The notes under the pieces are model-generated. The model searched no databases, was not told the origin of the DNA, and saw only the letters and a program-made list of their open reading frames with translations. A program made the position numbers and the translations under genes. This document shows, piece by piece, positions 36,571 through 50,089 of a stretch of 64,000 nt of DNA (its first letter is position 1; every line of letters starts with the position of its first letter). Origin of the DNA: Carposina sasakii (taxonomy: Eukaryota; Arthropoda; Insecta; Lepidoptera; Carposinidae); the NCBI GenBank assembly GCA_014607495.2, contig CP053150.1:13598495-13662494 (forward strand), given 5' to 3'.

Positions 36571-38539
36571 ATTGCATTTAGGTGAGACAATGAGGTTGAT
36601 ATACACCCTTGGGTAAATAAACCATATTTAACCTGAAATGAAAAGTAATCTACACACTAAGTTCAGTATGCGCATAGTCGCGATGACTTTGAACTTTAAC
36701 ATTTGGACATTTTCTATTTAAAATAATGTATAATTTATAAAAATACGTAGGCAGAAAAAAATGCTAATTCAATGATCAAAGACGCCGACAGCTTTGAAGT
36801 TTATTTACACACTGCAGCCATAACAAGGAGTGGCCAAGACAGTAAATCAGTACAGACAACATCTAAATTGTTAAAATGTATTAACCAAAAAATACTACTA
36901 TTAAAAGATTGATAAATAAGTGATTTAGGGCTGATTTTTCCAAAGGTCAGATAGATAGCCCATCTATCATCTAATGATGAAAAGTTATTACTCGTAACAG
37001 ATCTTTTAATATTTAACCTGTCCTACATAAAACATATATTTATTCCTACCTATCTCAATCCATTTAAGCTAATCACTGTCTAAATTTGACAGATATTCTA
37101 TACATTTTGCTGTCAAATGTTTTTAAATAACTTTAGACGCGAATTTGTAATACCACCGTATAATTCCAAAATAAATAGCCTTTATGTCCATTGGTACCTA
37201 ACTTGACCTAATTTATATAATATGGTATTTTAATGAAGTTTTCGTAATATTCAATTAATATCTTTAAAATGGTTTAATATATGTGTATTTTGCAAATAGT
37301 CAACACAAAATCTACCCTAATCAAACCAAGGACGTAACTTGCCTGAGTGACTATCTTAGCCATGTTCTATTTTAGATGCTGGCCGTACATTTGACAACAC
37401 CAACTTTCACTATCACCACGTGCTCTAGCGATCTGATACCGTATAATCAGGTATACACAAGTGAAACTTTAATGGACGTTTTTATAACCTTGTCTCAGGC
37501 ACGCTTGGCTGATCTTTTGTCGCTTGCTAAGGCGTAGGTGTTAGCGAAATCCTCAATAGTGTGAACAATTACATTTTTATTTCATACCTCTTTGTTGATG
37601 GTTTTTGCCTTGATTGTAGAGTTTTGGAGTTTGTTGATAATTTACCAGGTTTTAATTAGCTGTTAGCCAGTAAATGATTTATATAATACCTTAAATAAAT
37701 TTATTACTAGCGTTATTCCTTTTTCTAGTGGTATTTTGGTTGACCCTAATATCAATGTTGTTACATTCAAAACAGAACAAAGACCTCGATTGTTTTAGCA
37801 ATTAAGATACGTTATCCAGCAAATTGCCTTTAACATATCGACATTGATATAAAAGTATTATGATTTCTATATATCTATCGATAGGTTGTGGTACAACGTC
37901 ACGACAACGTGACCGCAACAGGTACGAATGTGGGCTGAACAAAACTAGCGCACTCGTGATGTCAGTTTCACAATTACAATAAAATTATACAAACCGTTGA
38001 GAAATAATTAAATTTAACAAAGCAGTTGATAATGCAGATAATAAAACTAATGAGTCAAAGTAAGACCATTAGGAAGTAGTCGAAACAACGAAATAGGATA
38101 AGTACGGCTCAATAATAGAAGTACCTAAATATAATTTCATTAATTATTAATTAATAAATCAGCAATGTATAAAGCTAGAAATAAACTTGGACTGATTGCT
38201 AAAACTTATATTATACTAGTAGACGATAAAATAAACGATTCCATTGTGAGAGTACCACAGGATAAACATGGCGAAACTAAGTTCGCTCTTAATAAGTTAG
38301 ATTTGATGTTAGGAAACCGGCTGTCAAGTTAGGACTTGATTATAGTAGTCAAAGGTAAATTTATGGCTACTTAGGGGGAATTTAGGGCAGCACGTGCTAC
38401 AATGGGAACAGTATATATTTAACTGCTGACAATTTATCTCTGTTGCAATATTGACGACTAATTAGAACTGTTGTTGAATTGCTAAAGCTTGCAGTTAGAT
38501 TCCTAAGCTCTTGACTATTCATGTGGAGGCTTGCCTTCT

Positions 38540-38645
38540 AAAAGCCGATTATTTCAACAGTTAGATAGCCTATTTAAAGGATAAAGTCAATTCTGTCTCT
38601 ATCTTGATAATTTTTTAGAAAAAGACACTTCAGCACTAAAAGCCT
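38540..38645 (+). repeat. Family F MITE fragment
   Basis: GCCGATTATTTCAACAGTTA, GATAGCCTATTTAAAGGATAAAG and TTCTGTCTCTATCTTGAT follow the order seen in 21653-21785. The right end is not recognisable. It lies about 95 bp downstream (host-gene sense) of the exon at 38739-38896. Confidence 0.6.
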
Positions 38646-38738
38646 ATCTTGTCACGCAACCAAATAAATTTGAATATAGATGGACTCATATGGTAATATT
38701 TTTGTAAAAATTACAGAAGGTCGTAAATATGTGCTTAC

Positions 38739-38896
38739 CTCATCCCGTCGAATCCATCATCTGATCCATTGATTGTGAGGACTGGAGCTCGTGCATATGC
38801 CTTCGCGACACGACGGTTTCTTTCGAAGACTATAACCTTCGCCCAAATCTCGTCGTCAATCTGCGTCCATTTATCCAACACCTCCTGAATGTGTTC
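38739..38896 (-). CDS. exp: exp-like MH2-domain gene, second visible coding exon (MH2 start)
   Basis: Seen: a 158-bp exon between acceptor CTTTATTTACAG and donor ATGAG|GTAAGC. It is entered in phase 0 and leaves two bases (AG) for the next exon. It encodes 52 full codons, including DKWTQIDDEIWAKV, FERNRRVAKAYARAP and NGSDDGFDGM. Family knowledge: this is the opening of an MH2 fold. The Trp of IWAK matches the Smad 'WCSI' position, and ERNRRVAKAY matches 'ELNNRVGEAF' in the first beta strands. There is no stop in the frame, and its codon use is more GC-balanced than the surrounding intron. Inference: the product is a cytoplasmic signalling or scaffold protein of the Expansion type; no DNA-binding MH1 domain is visible in the window. 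It lies 20 kb downstream of the first visible exon. Confidence 0.9.
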
Positions 38897-39060
38897 CTGT
38901 AAATAAAGGAAATACTGTTAATGATAAATGCAATGAATGAATGCCTAGGTAATTGGGACAAAGGCATTTTCGAAATTTCAATTGTAATTCAAATCAAGAA
39001 AATTTGAGGTAATAATTTTGTACTTATTACAGTCGAATTCACAGAAAATTATTTCTTAAT

Positions 39061-39823
39061 CAATGAGGGATTTATGACAACTATTAAAAGTAAAAAAAAA
39101 AGTTCAAATCACCTGGATAGATGGCGAGAGCGCATCACCTACCCTAATCCCCCCCACCTCACCCCTCAACCAAAGACATCAATAGTTCCTAAGCACTATA
39201 GATAGACGAAGCAGACTATAGTGTGCTGTACACGTCCGACGAAAAATCGGTCCGCTAGGAAAAACAAAGATAAAGCAGATATCTACCTTAGCATTGCTTG
39301 CATCTCTGCTAAATTAAAGGTATCTATACTCTACTACACGAGGGTCAATAGTTATAAGTATCTGTAGCATTTAAGAATATGGGATGGGACGAAAGGCATA
39401 TACAGGAGTACGGAGAAGGACATAGACTACATTCTGTAGTTCACGCATATGAAGTCACGGGTAACAGTAGTCATTCATAAATTTAAGTTTGTTAAAAAAA
39501 AAATAAGTAGGTATCATCTCGTACTAAGATTATAATCTGGTACCTACTATTAACCCCAAGTAGCAATATCCAACTTGTTACTTGATATATCTCCTACTCG
39601 TATGCTATGTTACACCGTCTTTAGAAAACCGACCGGATTATTTCTTGTCGGCTGTATACAGTCTGGGTGTGTAGCCAGCTTTAGTCATCAGTGCACAGTC
39701 TATTCACGGAACTATTACTATCCTACAAGCTGGGAGAGGTGAGGTGGGGGGATTAGGGCAGGTGATGCGCTCACGCCATCTATTTTTGACTGTTATTTTA
39801 ACTTGTCAGAAAATCCCTCATTG
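39061..39823. mobile_element. Foldback element with about 190-bp inverted arms
   Basis: The left arm (CAATGAGGGATTTATGACAA; GATAGATGGCGAGAGCGCAT; CACCTACCCTAATCCCCCCC; ATCAATAGTTCC; CCGACGAAAAATCGGTC) mirrors the right arm at about 39615-39823, read in reverse complement (CAATGAGGGATTTTCTGACA; ATAGATGGCGTGAGCGCATC; CTGCCCTAATCCCCCCACCT; TAATAGTTCC; CCGACAAGAAATAATCCGGTC). Similarity falls inward. The centre (about 39260-39610) has no coding potential. Confidence 0.83.
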
Positions 39824-42800
39824 CTGTACCTAAAACCAAATTGTTGCATTTCAGTTTTGCCTAATATTGAAGTAACAAAAACAATAACTACAATAAATCT
39901 ACTACATAATGCCTTCGACACTGCTACAATTTTACGAAAACGGCCTCGAACGAAGTTTCTTTTGTAAACTGCGGTTACTTAAGGCTCATATTAATCCTGG
40001 TGGGGCAACACTTGCCGTAAGTTGTACTGGGTGACATCGGTACACCGCATCTGTTCCGCTCTGGTTATAACTTTATTTTGTGTAAGCTCTTGAACTAGAG
40101 TAAAGAGGAAAACAATTTTATCATTGTAGATATAGACTTTTAATAAGCATAACAAATAATTTGAAAGTTTTATCATAACTTACGTTTACAAGTTTTTTTT
40201 ATTGAAAAAAGTTTTTTCTTTTCAGTTTAATATTATTTTACGAAAAACCGGACCATTTACGAATTTTTAATTAAATATTCCACAAGTGTGCAACCCTAGT
40301 TCAGATGTCACAGATAAAAGTTAGTAAACACCTGACATGGTTAACCAACGACATTAAAAAAGTAATTTTAACATCATATTGTGTTATTTGCGCTATCATT
40401 TTGTTTACGATCTAGAATACAAATGTTCGAAATTTGCGAAAGCCTGGGTTTCTCGTAAAAGATAATTTGAATTTTCTTCCAGAGACGCCGCAAAGGAGAC
40501 TAGATTTTGATATTGCATGCTAAAAATTATTTTGCCTCGTTTGATTACAGTCTCCTAACGGTAGAAAAATGCTCCGGTTTTTGTTCATACGTAACTACCG
40601 GCACTTCGGTTCGCGGCAAAAACTGAGTTGAAATAGACCGTTACTGCTGCAAAAAAGTTTGGAAATGATTTTGACAAACCAGCCAGTGATATATACGCAG
40701 GGTCCACGTTTAAAACCTAATGCCTGATAAATAACCTATAAAGGCTTAACACTGTTGTTACTTATTTAACAAACTGAACTTTTTAACGCTAACATTCTCG
40801 TAATTTCGTTACTCTCAGAATAAGCTAATAAGATAAGAAATTACTTAGGTAAATTACATGTCGGCTCAATTACCATTTGAAGTGTTAGTATTAAGATTTT
40901 TCTCATACTGTCAGTTTAATTTATCAAAATCATTCCAACAGTGGCAGCCCTGCAACCTGACTTCAATTACGTCTGTTTTCGAGTGTTGTGCAATAATTAC
41001 AATCATCGTAATGTTTTTTGTCTTTCCGCTTCCATGGGAATGGTGGCGAGCATCACTCTCGGTTTCACCCAGACACCACTTTTGTATGAAACAAGCATTT
41101 TTATAACTGTTCGGTGTTTCGTATGCGGAACCGTGAAATTGTTATCAAGGTTGCTGGATTTATGATACGTAATTGACTTTCGTTTTTTTTAACCTGCAAT
41201 TTTTAGTTTACTACTGTTACTTCACTATTGTTTATATGTAGTGATTTAACTTTTAGCTATTTTTAAAATTGATGTACCTACTTATATAAATTGTTTGTGA
41301 ATGCTTTGCTATGATCGAATTTTTTTTTCTTTTTTTATATTCGAATAAAGTCACTTCCACCTCAGATGTTTTTATGTATACCTAAAAAACCTCTAAAGTT
41401 TCAATTAAATTTACCATATTTGAAGAAATTTTACCTACAAGTATTTCGTTCTCCAAATACTCAAATAGGCTCAGGAGATCAACCCAACTTTTTTCTAGTG
41501 AAAACGTAATAGATAGTGACAGTGTCTGAATCAATAATTTTCTCTTCATTTTCTTTGGACATCTAATCAGAAACTAATGGATGCCGCAATCATTTATCCT
41601 CTTGACATGAAAGTCGGGTTGTATCTGAAGATGACTTGAGCTAATCATTACAAATTGTCTAGCATTGCTTTCTCTTGGAGATCAATCCGCAATCAGCCTG
41701 CCAACCACATCCTGTTGGTGGATAAATTGTAAGCTAATGTAGTTTTTGTGATGAAGAAATAAGGTTCAAGATATTTACAAAAGATTATGAAGCATCTTTG
41801 TCATATAATATTGCGTTCGAGGTTGGTATTATATAGTTTCATTCATTAAAACTTTCGCTTACATATCTAAGATTATATTGTCTAGTCTAAATATCTTATC
41901 GATATTATTCAGGGAATGTAGGGATGATTTTATACTTATTTCTTTTTTATATTAAAAACTTATACTTAAAGAAATTAGTTACTGGATTAGCTATTTCTAT
42001 CACTGTACCTAACGTTCAACAAGAACGTTGTCCAATTTGATACTATTATACATACGCAAAATGCCAATTAGATTTACCTTGAGGGAGAAATATGTCTAAT
42101 CTGTATCCCACATTATGATCGGTATGCCATGTTTGTACTATTTCTGAATAGTGCTCGTTAGGGCGTTCTATGGTTATTCGCTATGTGTCCAACAGTCAGT
42201 CATGCTTAATCATTGCCACAAGATTTATCACAAGTCTGCTAAAAGGGAGCATATAGTGGCCATTTAAGGACAGGCCTTGCCGTCTAGATCAGGTTGATTG
42301 CTTTGTAAGGAACCTTTTTCAGTTCAAGAGAAAATATATTGATTTGTTATGTGTCATTATCTATAAGTATTTTCCGTCTCGTATATGTACTGGTGTCCCT
42401 TAAGATGTAGGCGCAGACACATGTGGTGTTACTAGTTTTCTTTATTATTTAGCTACCTTTACAATTTTTAATAGCTGTAATAGCTTTCTTGTACAGGATA
42501 TAGCTATTAGAACAGGGTGCTTAAACAATGTCTAATACTCTACGTGTAATGAACGGTATTCTACATATTTTACCATACCCGTGGCATCACTAGGATCAAA
42601 ACCAAGTTCTTCATATTTATCCCCACTCCGGCATACCAAGTTATATTTATCACAACAGTTATTTCACGCAAAACACATAAAAACAAACGGGTTGCAGTTC
42701 CAAGACTTACTTCAGTTTTATCATCAAATATTGCAGTAATAAACTGCATACTGCGCCTGAGCTCAAAAGCTTGCGACTATTGCAGGCTATCTCTGGCCAA

Positions 42801-45645
42801 GGCTGGCCACTCCTTACCTTATCCGATTTAGGTATTTAGTTAATACTGCATTTACACCTACCAGTTCGTCGCCTACCCAGTGACCAAGATATCAAATTTG
42901 TATAAAAACAAATCCTTCTTTTTACCTCTGCTGCCCTGTGGTGATGCAAGGCTTCACTAAAATACATCAGCTGCATCTCTTTTAAATCTATTTTGTCTTA
43001 CCATTCTCTCAAATAAGCGTGGATATTTTCACATAGTACCTATTGATATTCCATCTAAATTCTTAGGAGTATCAAATATTTTAATTGCATTCCATTTCCG
43101 CTCGCTGATAAAAAGTTTGTGGTGTTTGATAAGTTTTTAATTGAATGGCAACAGTTTTTGATTGCATTTTAATGATGAGTTACTTTATCAATTTTACGAA
43201 ACATAATTTTTTTAACTTAGGCCTAGTAAATATAACCTATTAATTAAAAAATTTGGACTATACCTGTAAGCACCTTTTTGATCTTACCAAATATTTATTT
43301 AAAATCAAGCAAGTTCTATATAAGTTAAATCCGTGTACCTACTCATGCCAAGAGTCCCAAATTGCAAAAAAAGTTATTAAAAAGGAAGAACTAAATGTGA
43401 ATAGGTAACAAAAAACTGATTTAAATGATATATGTATATACTAAGATTAATTTGAATATCTTAAATCCCCAATTAACTACTATGACTAATTAATGCAAGA
43501 TTCCGCATTCTTTTTCGAAATACACTAATGAACGCTCCAATTTCAATGTATTTTAGCATTTATATGTACCATTATTAAAGTTCTTTGTATAATGTATTTT
43601 TAAGTGCTCTATATACGCATGTAGTAAAATAGCCTTGCAAGGCCGACACAACATTCTACAATCATTATGGACTATGCAAGAGATATTGCTAGGGAGATAC
43701 AGAGCTGGACTGGGTAAAAAAAATTGAATACATAATTATGTATGAAAATAATATAGTTACAATTTGTCATAAGAATATGTACATGTCGAATATTATACCG
43801 GTAGAGTTCCGTTGAAAATCAAATTAACTGAATGTGCAATAGAAACTAGAAAGATAGTAGGTATATGAGACGCTTTTAAGCTTATTCGTTTTTTACCACT
43901 TCATAAAAAAATAAAACTGGATAACTGGTAGATTTTACATATAATTGCTATCCTCCTAAATTGGCTGGTTATTAATGTGCATTTAACCGATGATGTTTAA
44001 AATCGAGTAGGCGTGGGTTTGGGAGAAAGATGGCTTTTTAATTATTGATTTCGCGAACTAAAATTGAATTTCTTTTTTCCAAAAAGGGCAAATTCAAGAT
44101 AATCCCAAGGTTATATAAACAAATAATTTGACGAATTTAACAACAAAAGTGTTTTGTTGTTGAGTTATTAAATTGTGTACCTACCTATAATATGATATTA
44201 TGAAGGAAGTCCATTTCAAGATTCTGCGATGGTAATGATAAATATTATTAAAAATACGAAGAAAATAATATTAATATTCGTATGGTTCATGCAAATATAA
44301 TAATGCTCTTCGTATTCAAAAATACAAAGACACGAATCTTGCTCTATATACTATGCATATTGCATTCTGTTAGATTATAAGAGAAAACCACATTCCGTTA
44401 AATAAAACATGTTCCTCTAATTACGTCTCACGCAGCACGATCAGCTACTGGTATTGAAGCGATGACCTTGCGGACTGCGGTTGACCTTAACTACTTCTTA
44501 AGACCAACAATCATAGAAACAAATATGCTAGCTGGCATACCAAAGAGAAATGTAAACATAATGAAAGAAGTTGGCGAACTGAAAAGGCTACAAAACTTTG
44601 ATGCACCAAAAGAAATTATGCACTAAAACTACGTATCTCCTGTAGGTATCCACGTAAGGCTACATTATTAGCTTTCTGCCAGGGTCCTGTAGGTACTATT
44701 ATCTAATATTGAGTCTGACTAGTTACAAACTTACACCTTACAATAACAATTAATTTTAATTTTCAAGTAGGAGAGGTTATCTAAATACCAAACGTTTTAA
44801 ATATAATCAATCTTGCTTGGTATAGATTAGATGGCTAGATAGCTTGCGCTGAATCTGAGCCTACAGTGACCTTTGAGACTCTAGTCACGAATCTATAATG
44901 TCTGACATTCTAGGACACATATTTACATTCTATTCAATGTTTCTATAACACAATGATATCAATTAGCCAGATAACCACCATTAACCTATTGCTACCTTAA
45001 CCCAATAATGAAGAAAAACTCATAAAAAGGATAACGGTCTACCTATTTCTGACCCTTCTAAATTAGGTCTTATCTGGTAGGTAGTATACTAGTATGACAT
45101 ATAATGATATACTTATGTTTAACAGAGTACTATACCTCTCTCTAGTTACAGTAAATTTATTCAAAAAAGCTCTTTACTTCATAGTTTACTAGCCAGTTGA
45201 GTTAGAGGTCAAACACAGGCTGTATACTAAACAGAAGTTATTGTCTACAATTTCTAGATCAGATAAAGACTAAGTTATATGCTGAACGGTTAAAACCTAC
45301 AGTCGACACCGACGAGACGAAGGCCGAACGCATTCCGCACGCGCCCATCGATTCACTGCCTCCACTGCATACATTTGCATCTTTTACACTCACATGATGA
45401 GATCAGATCAGATCTCAGGGAGTAAAAGCTTTAAAAGGATTTTGATATTCTGTAGTTATAAGTTTATCAATAATAGCTTTATCTACATAATGTTCTGACG
45501 TTATTTGATGTAGTTTTATGAAATTTTCCCAAGTTCTAGTAACACGCATACCTACAACTAACAATTAACTAAGCTAAACAAAGGTAGTACCGTTCTTTAA
45601 AAAAACCATTCAGTCCAACAAATGACACGGACATTTTCAATAAGG

Positions 45646-45849
45646 CTAGAACAGACGTGCACAGGTGTTATACTTCACAGCATTCTCTAGCATCATTAGC
45701 TGTGTCTCTTCTTTAATGACTACTTTAAGCTCTTCGTCATAGATGTCACTTTGCGCTTTTACAACAGCATTATCAGCGTTGTCATAACTGTTGTCTTGGC
45801 CATCGACAATAGAATGACACATGTGTTCACATGTACTGTTACAGACACC
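45646..45849 (-). pseudogene. Unidentified acidic 67-codon open frame, possible gene relic
   Basis: The minus-strand frame reads GVCNSTCEHMCHSIVDGQDN, then an Asn/Asp-rich stretch, QSDIYDEELKVVIKEETQLM and MLENAVKYNTCARLF before a TAG. Just upstream, another minus frame also looks protein-like (KVYIALENADVIVNVKQVHL), as if the two were separated by a frameshift near 45850. The acidic, Glu/Lys-rich composition differs from random AT-rich translation. The family is unknown and the call is tentative. Confidence 0.25.
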
Positions 45850-48281
45850 TTAAGTGGACTTGTTTTACGTTGACAATGACGTCTGCGTTTTCCAAAGCAA
45901 TGTAAACTTTATCTCATTGAACTGAAAGGTTAGCTTAATGATAGCAATGGTCTTATGTGTAGTGTAGTTTTGTTACTTTTCTTATGTAATGTCATAGATT
46001 GATTAATGTATAAAACCAGAAATAGTTCACATTGCCCGTTGAGCTATGACATGGTTTTATAAAATGGTATCAATATTTATATTAGTTTATTTGGTAATAG
46101 AATCATTATTGTATAAATTAACTTTAGTTGGTTTACTTATGGCGTGGTAATGAGGAAATTTTGATAAGAAATGATTACTTCCTTTTGGTAATATTCAATT
46201 CGAGGTTTTAATTCTGCATGCGGTCCACTAAACCGTTCAATTTATTAAAGTGATTCTACTTTGCTATTCCGCACGCTACTATCAAATATGAAAACAGCGC
46301 TTTAATCGATTGCTAATTTTCGGCGTAAATCTATGCGAATAGGAAAAAATCCAACCAAAAACCTATCTCATTAAAGAGCTCGATGTATTTAGAATCAAGC
46401 CTATAGGCTTGAATAAATTTTCGACAATTACCTACATCAACAATGATATTTTTAATAAAATTTGTTATACCTATTGATGGATCATTAAAATCATCATACT
46501 TGTTAACATCTTTTTCAAATCTAAGTTCAAAGTAATTTCAACAAGAAACAAATTAATAATATTTTGAATGACACGTACATATTGTACTAGCTATAGCTGT
46601 CTACACTTGACTGGCATTGAATAATAGACATCAAATATATGTTAGGGTATGTTTTGTTAGCCAATCGTCGACAGCAAAAATATTTTATGTATATATATAT
46701 ACATAAGTTAAGAATTATTTGTAAGACAAAACCTATTTTCTCATTTATTTTTATTTGCAAAGTTAAATCTAAAATCAAAATAACAAAAAAAAAATGTTTA
46801 TATTATGATTGTCAGATTTTTGATATTGTGTGGCAGTTATAATGATCACAGATGACAGGGGTCTATTACAACAATAATAGTTACACAACGATTAAGTTAA
46901 ACCATTATGTAACATAACATGCAAGACAAATATCTAGATGCATCACTAAAGATCGAGAATTTAGTATCGTGCGAAAATCAGCGCGCACGCATAGCCGTCG
47001 TGAGCGAAAGCATTGCAATATTACGTAAATTTTAGGGTACAACATACAATTTTGAGTAAACAGTCAAAATTTCAGTAATTTTACTTAATTTTACTTGGTA
47101 ATTACTACAATTCCTTAACCTTAATTCTTATTTTTAAAAAACTCTAGCCTGTAAAAAGTGTGTAAATAAACCTAAAAAGCAAAATTAACATGCGGTTCAA
47201 CGTCACACGCAAGAAAACGTGGCCGGATCCTTGCAATCGAAAGCGGATTCTGCGGCCAACAATATAGAGTTTACTATTATATATCGTAGTAATGAGGTAG
47301 GCAGGACAAGACAGGTGGTTGAAAATGAAAGTTGTTTGCTTCCTGTTCGGCCGCTTGCCTCGGCTATTCCCGTTCCAGTATGGCTATTGGCTATAAATAT
47401 AGTTATCTAGACTTTGAAATGCAAGGACGAATTGTGGTAAGACACTAAATATTTCATTGGAGCTGAGAAAATTAACTAGGTTGGTATTGATAGGATATTA
47501 CTAGGTGATTTAAGTAATTGGAAAGCAGGTGAATGAAATATGTAAATGTTAAAATTGTAAGAAGGAACGTTTAGGTGATAGCTCAATTGCAGCTGTTAGT
47601 GTACGACATCCGGAAATTTTTGTGTAGATCTAGAGAACTATAATGTGAATAATATTAAATCTATAATAAAAAGTAGAAGAAATGTAGATACAATAAGAAT
47701 AGACAGATAGATACAACAAAGATGATGATAGGTATCTTAAGATGCGGCAGTTAAAAGGATGATTATGATACAAAATCTACCTGACAATAGCTACAAAATA
47801 AGTAGTGTTATCATCAAACTGAAGGATCAGATAAACTTTAAATCCACAAAATTGTTTATGGCTTAATCTATACCACCGTCTGTCAACAATGGCAGCATCG
47901 AGAATCGTTTATCAAACGGGTTAACTTTACGACTATATTATACGAGATGAAAGCAAGAGTTGGGAGATCAACGACTTTTACTCACAAAACGCTAAAAAGT
48001 GAAACTGAAACTTGCGCCGGCGCACCTAATAGGTATGATGGTGAAGTGTTAATGATTTTGCATTTACAAATCATATTCAATTGTAAAATACGGTCGTAAA
48101 AGAAAGTAAAACCAACATTTCAGAAGGTTGAGTGAGGTTTAAATACAATCTTGGGGAAACAAGTTCTTTTTCAAAATTACGATTCTTTAAGGTAATTTTT
48201 TTTGCAGTTTATTTACAACTGTCAGTATTTGAGGTATAAACCAAACGATTGTAAAGAATTGGAGCCTCTAATCATATTATG

Positions 48282-48434
48282 CGTACGTTTCATTCTTTGA
48301 TATATTTTTAACACATGTAGTACTTTTATTGTACTGGCAACTTCGCACAATTTCAGAGTGGGTAATTCGAAAACAGAACTACCCTACAACCTACGACACT
48401 ATTCCTAGTCTACCGATAATTTCCTTCATTCTTT
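48282..48434 (+). repeat. DIRS left inverted terminal repeat
   Basis: About 150 bp starting at CGTACGTTTCATTC and ending at CCTTCATTCTTT. It matches the reverse complement of 52819-52969 with only a few differences, for example TTTG versus GAAG shortly inside the end. It presumably carries the element's promoter, by analogy with other DIRS elements; no specific promoter motif is claimed. Confidence 0.9.
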
Positions 48435-48655
48435 TTTTGTGCGCGGCAACGAGCACACGTTTTCAATTCTAGTATTATAGTTTAGTTTATTCTATTTTTC
48501 AAATTTATTATCAGAGTATAACATGCCTAAACGCAAAGCTTCTAGTGAAATTAACTATTACTTAAATAAAATTAAGAAATTAAAAGAAAGCCAAAACAAG
48601 AAGCGAACTAGAGTGATTCTTTATTCGTCATCGTCAGATTCTGAGGAAAATGAAG

Positions 48656-49157
48656 GTAAGAAAATATAATGATCTCTTATTAAATATTCTTGTACACGAG
48701 TCAAAATGTTCTAAGACAAGTTCTGTATAATTTTTTTGTGAACTAAAATAAGCATCTTTAAGTTAACCTGGAGGATATCACAATGAGGGTATCACGAAGG
48801 TTTAACATGATGCATAAAAATTAACCGGGAGGTTGACTGCGGGTCAACACGACGGTATTCAGAATAAGCATCTTTAAGTTAACCTGGAGGATATCACAAT
48901 GAGGGTATCACGAAGGTTTAACATGATGCATAAAATTAACCGGGAGGTTGACTGCGGGTCAACACGATGGTATTCAGAATAAGCATCTTTAAGTTAACCT
49001 GGAGGATATCACAATGAGGGTATCACGAAGGTTTAACATGATGCAAAAAATTAACCGGGAGGTTGACTGCGGGTCAACACGACGGTATTCAGAATATAGT
49101 GTGTATAGTCAGATATTCAATGATATATAAAATAAAATTCACATATAATTGTTCTAG
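48656..49157 (+). other. Putative spliceosomal intron inside DIRS ORF1
   Basis: The donor GTAAGA follows GAAG, and the acceptor is TTGTTCTAG with a T-rich lead. Removing 502 nt fuses two acidic, gag-like coding segments in frame; without removal the first frame stops at 48667-48669. Most of the intron is the three-unit tandem repeat at 48747-49095. The splice sites are seen in the sequence; actual splicing is inferred. Confidence 0.6.
48747..49095 (+). repeat. Tandem repeat, three units of 115-116 bp
   Basis: Units begin AAGCATCTTTAAGTTAACC at about 48750, 48866 and 48981 and end GGTATTCAGAAT. They differ at only a handful of positions, including one A-run length change, one C/T and one T/A difference. 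Each unit contains the small inverted motif GTTGAC-TGCGG-GTCAAC. The near-identity of the units suggests a recent expansion relative to the frameshift damage in the surrounding ORFs. Confidence 0.93.
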
Positions 49158-50089
49158 ACGGAACCGCACAAGATGATGTAATTCAATACACCTCAGCAAC
49201 AGAGTCCCAAGAGAAACTGGAAAATACTCCGGTAGAAGTTAATATAACCCCGGAAGCTCAAAACGAGACACCTGACCTCGACCCGGAGCTTTTATTAGCG
49301 TTGGATGATACAACGGACGAGCAACCGATGTTTGGTGAAAAAATTCACCACACTCTGGCACAACGCTGGTTGCCTATATTAGCGAAGGGACTAAATAAAG
49401 ACCCAAAGGAAAAATTGCTAAAAAAAATACCAGGTACCTGAAAATTGTCAATTACTAAAAAGCACCGACATTAAACGCCGAAATAAAAGCTGCTGTATCT
49501 GATATCACTAAAAATCGCGATAAAAATATTCAGTTAAAGCAAGACCAATTAGGGCTTGGAATAACAGCAATTAATAAAGCCATTACATTACTCCTCCTTG
49601 GAGATGACAAGATAAAAGCAATAGAGGGACTGTTGGATAGCTGCAGGATCTTGACTGACGTACATTACATAGAAACAGAGCTCAGAACAAAACTTATAAC
49701 ACCTTGCCTCGATAAATCCTTTACGCCATTAATCAAAGATCATGAACGAGACAGCACGCTCTTTGGTGATAAACTATCGGAGACCATAAAAGCCTCAAAG
49801 GCTATTTCCAGACAAGGTCTACAAATTAAGAAACCGACACATAAGACAGCACCTGCACATACAAATGGCCCATCCACTTCAAGATCTCGCCTTCCGGGAA
49901 ACGAGATTCGCCCCCTTCGTTACACATCAGGGAACAGGGGGGGGGGCGCGCGGAGGCTTTCCACGAACAACGACATCATACAGACGCGGAGCCACATCGA
50001 CGACGACACTGACACGATTTCGTGCCTACTCGAACTAGAGCAGTCAGCAGCGAGCCTACACGCGACATTAGATAAACAGGTACATGCGG

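Larger units (their letters stand above)
9698..38738 (-). other. Host-gene intron between second and third visible exons (29,041 bp)
   Basis: This is inferred from the flanking exons. It holds the tRNA-headed repeats at 10.3-12.4 kb, the repeats at 13.7-14.6, 15.5-17.6, 21.2-22.3, 27.4 and 36.4 kb, the hairpins at 25.48, 28.63 and 35.58 kb, and GC-rich islets at 11.7, 18.4, 28.4 and 35.2 kb. I see nothing assignable in 12440-13690, 14610-15500, 18560-21190 (except ambiguous overlapping ORFs near 20.0-20.25 kb), 23230-25480, 25520-27390, 28670-30000, 30120-35210 or 35670-36380. ATG ORFs at 25623-25919 (-), 29110-29391 (+) and 31748-32068 (+), of 93 to 106 codons, lack recognisable motifs. Confidence 0.85.

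Noticed and set aside
48747..49095. CRISPR-like array
   Set aside because: The three units are contiguous 116-bp tandem repeats with no unique spacers, in eukaryotic DNA.
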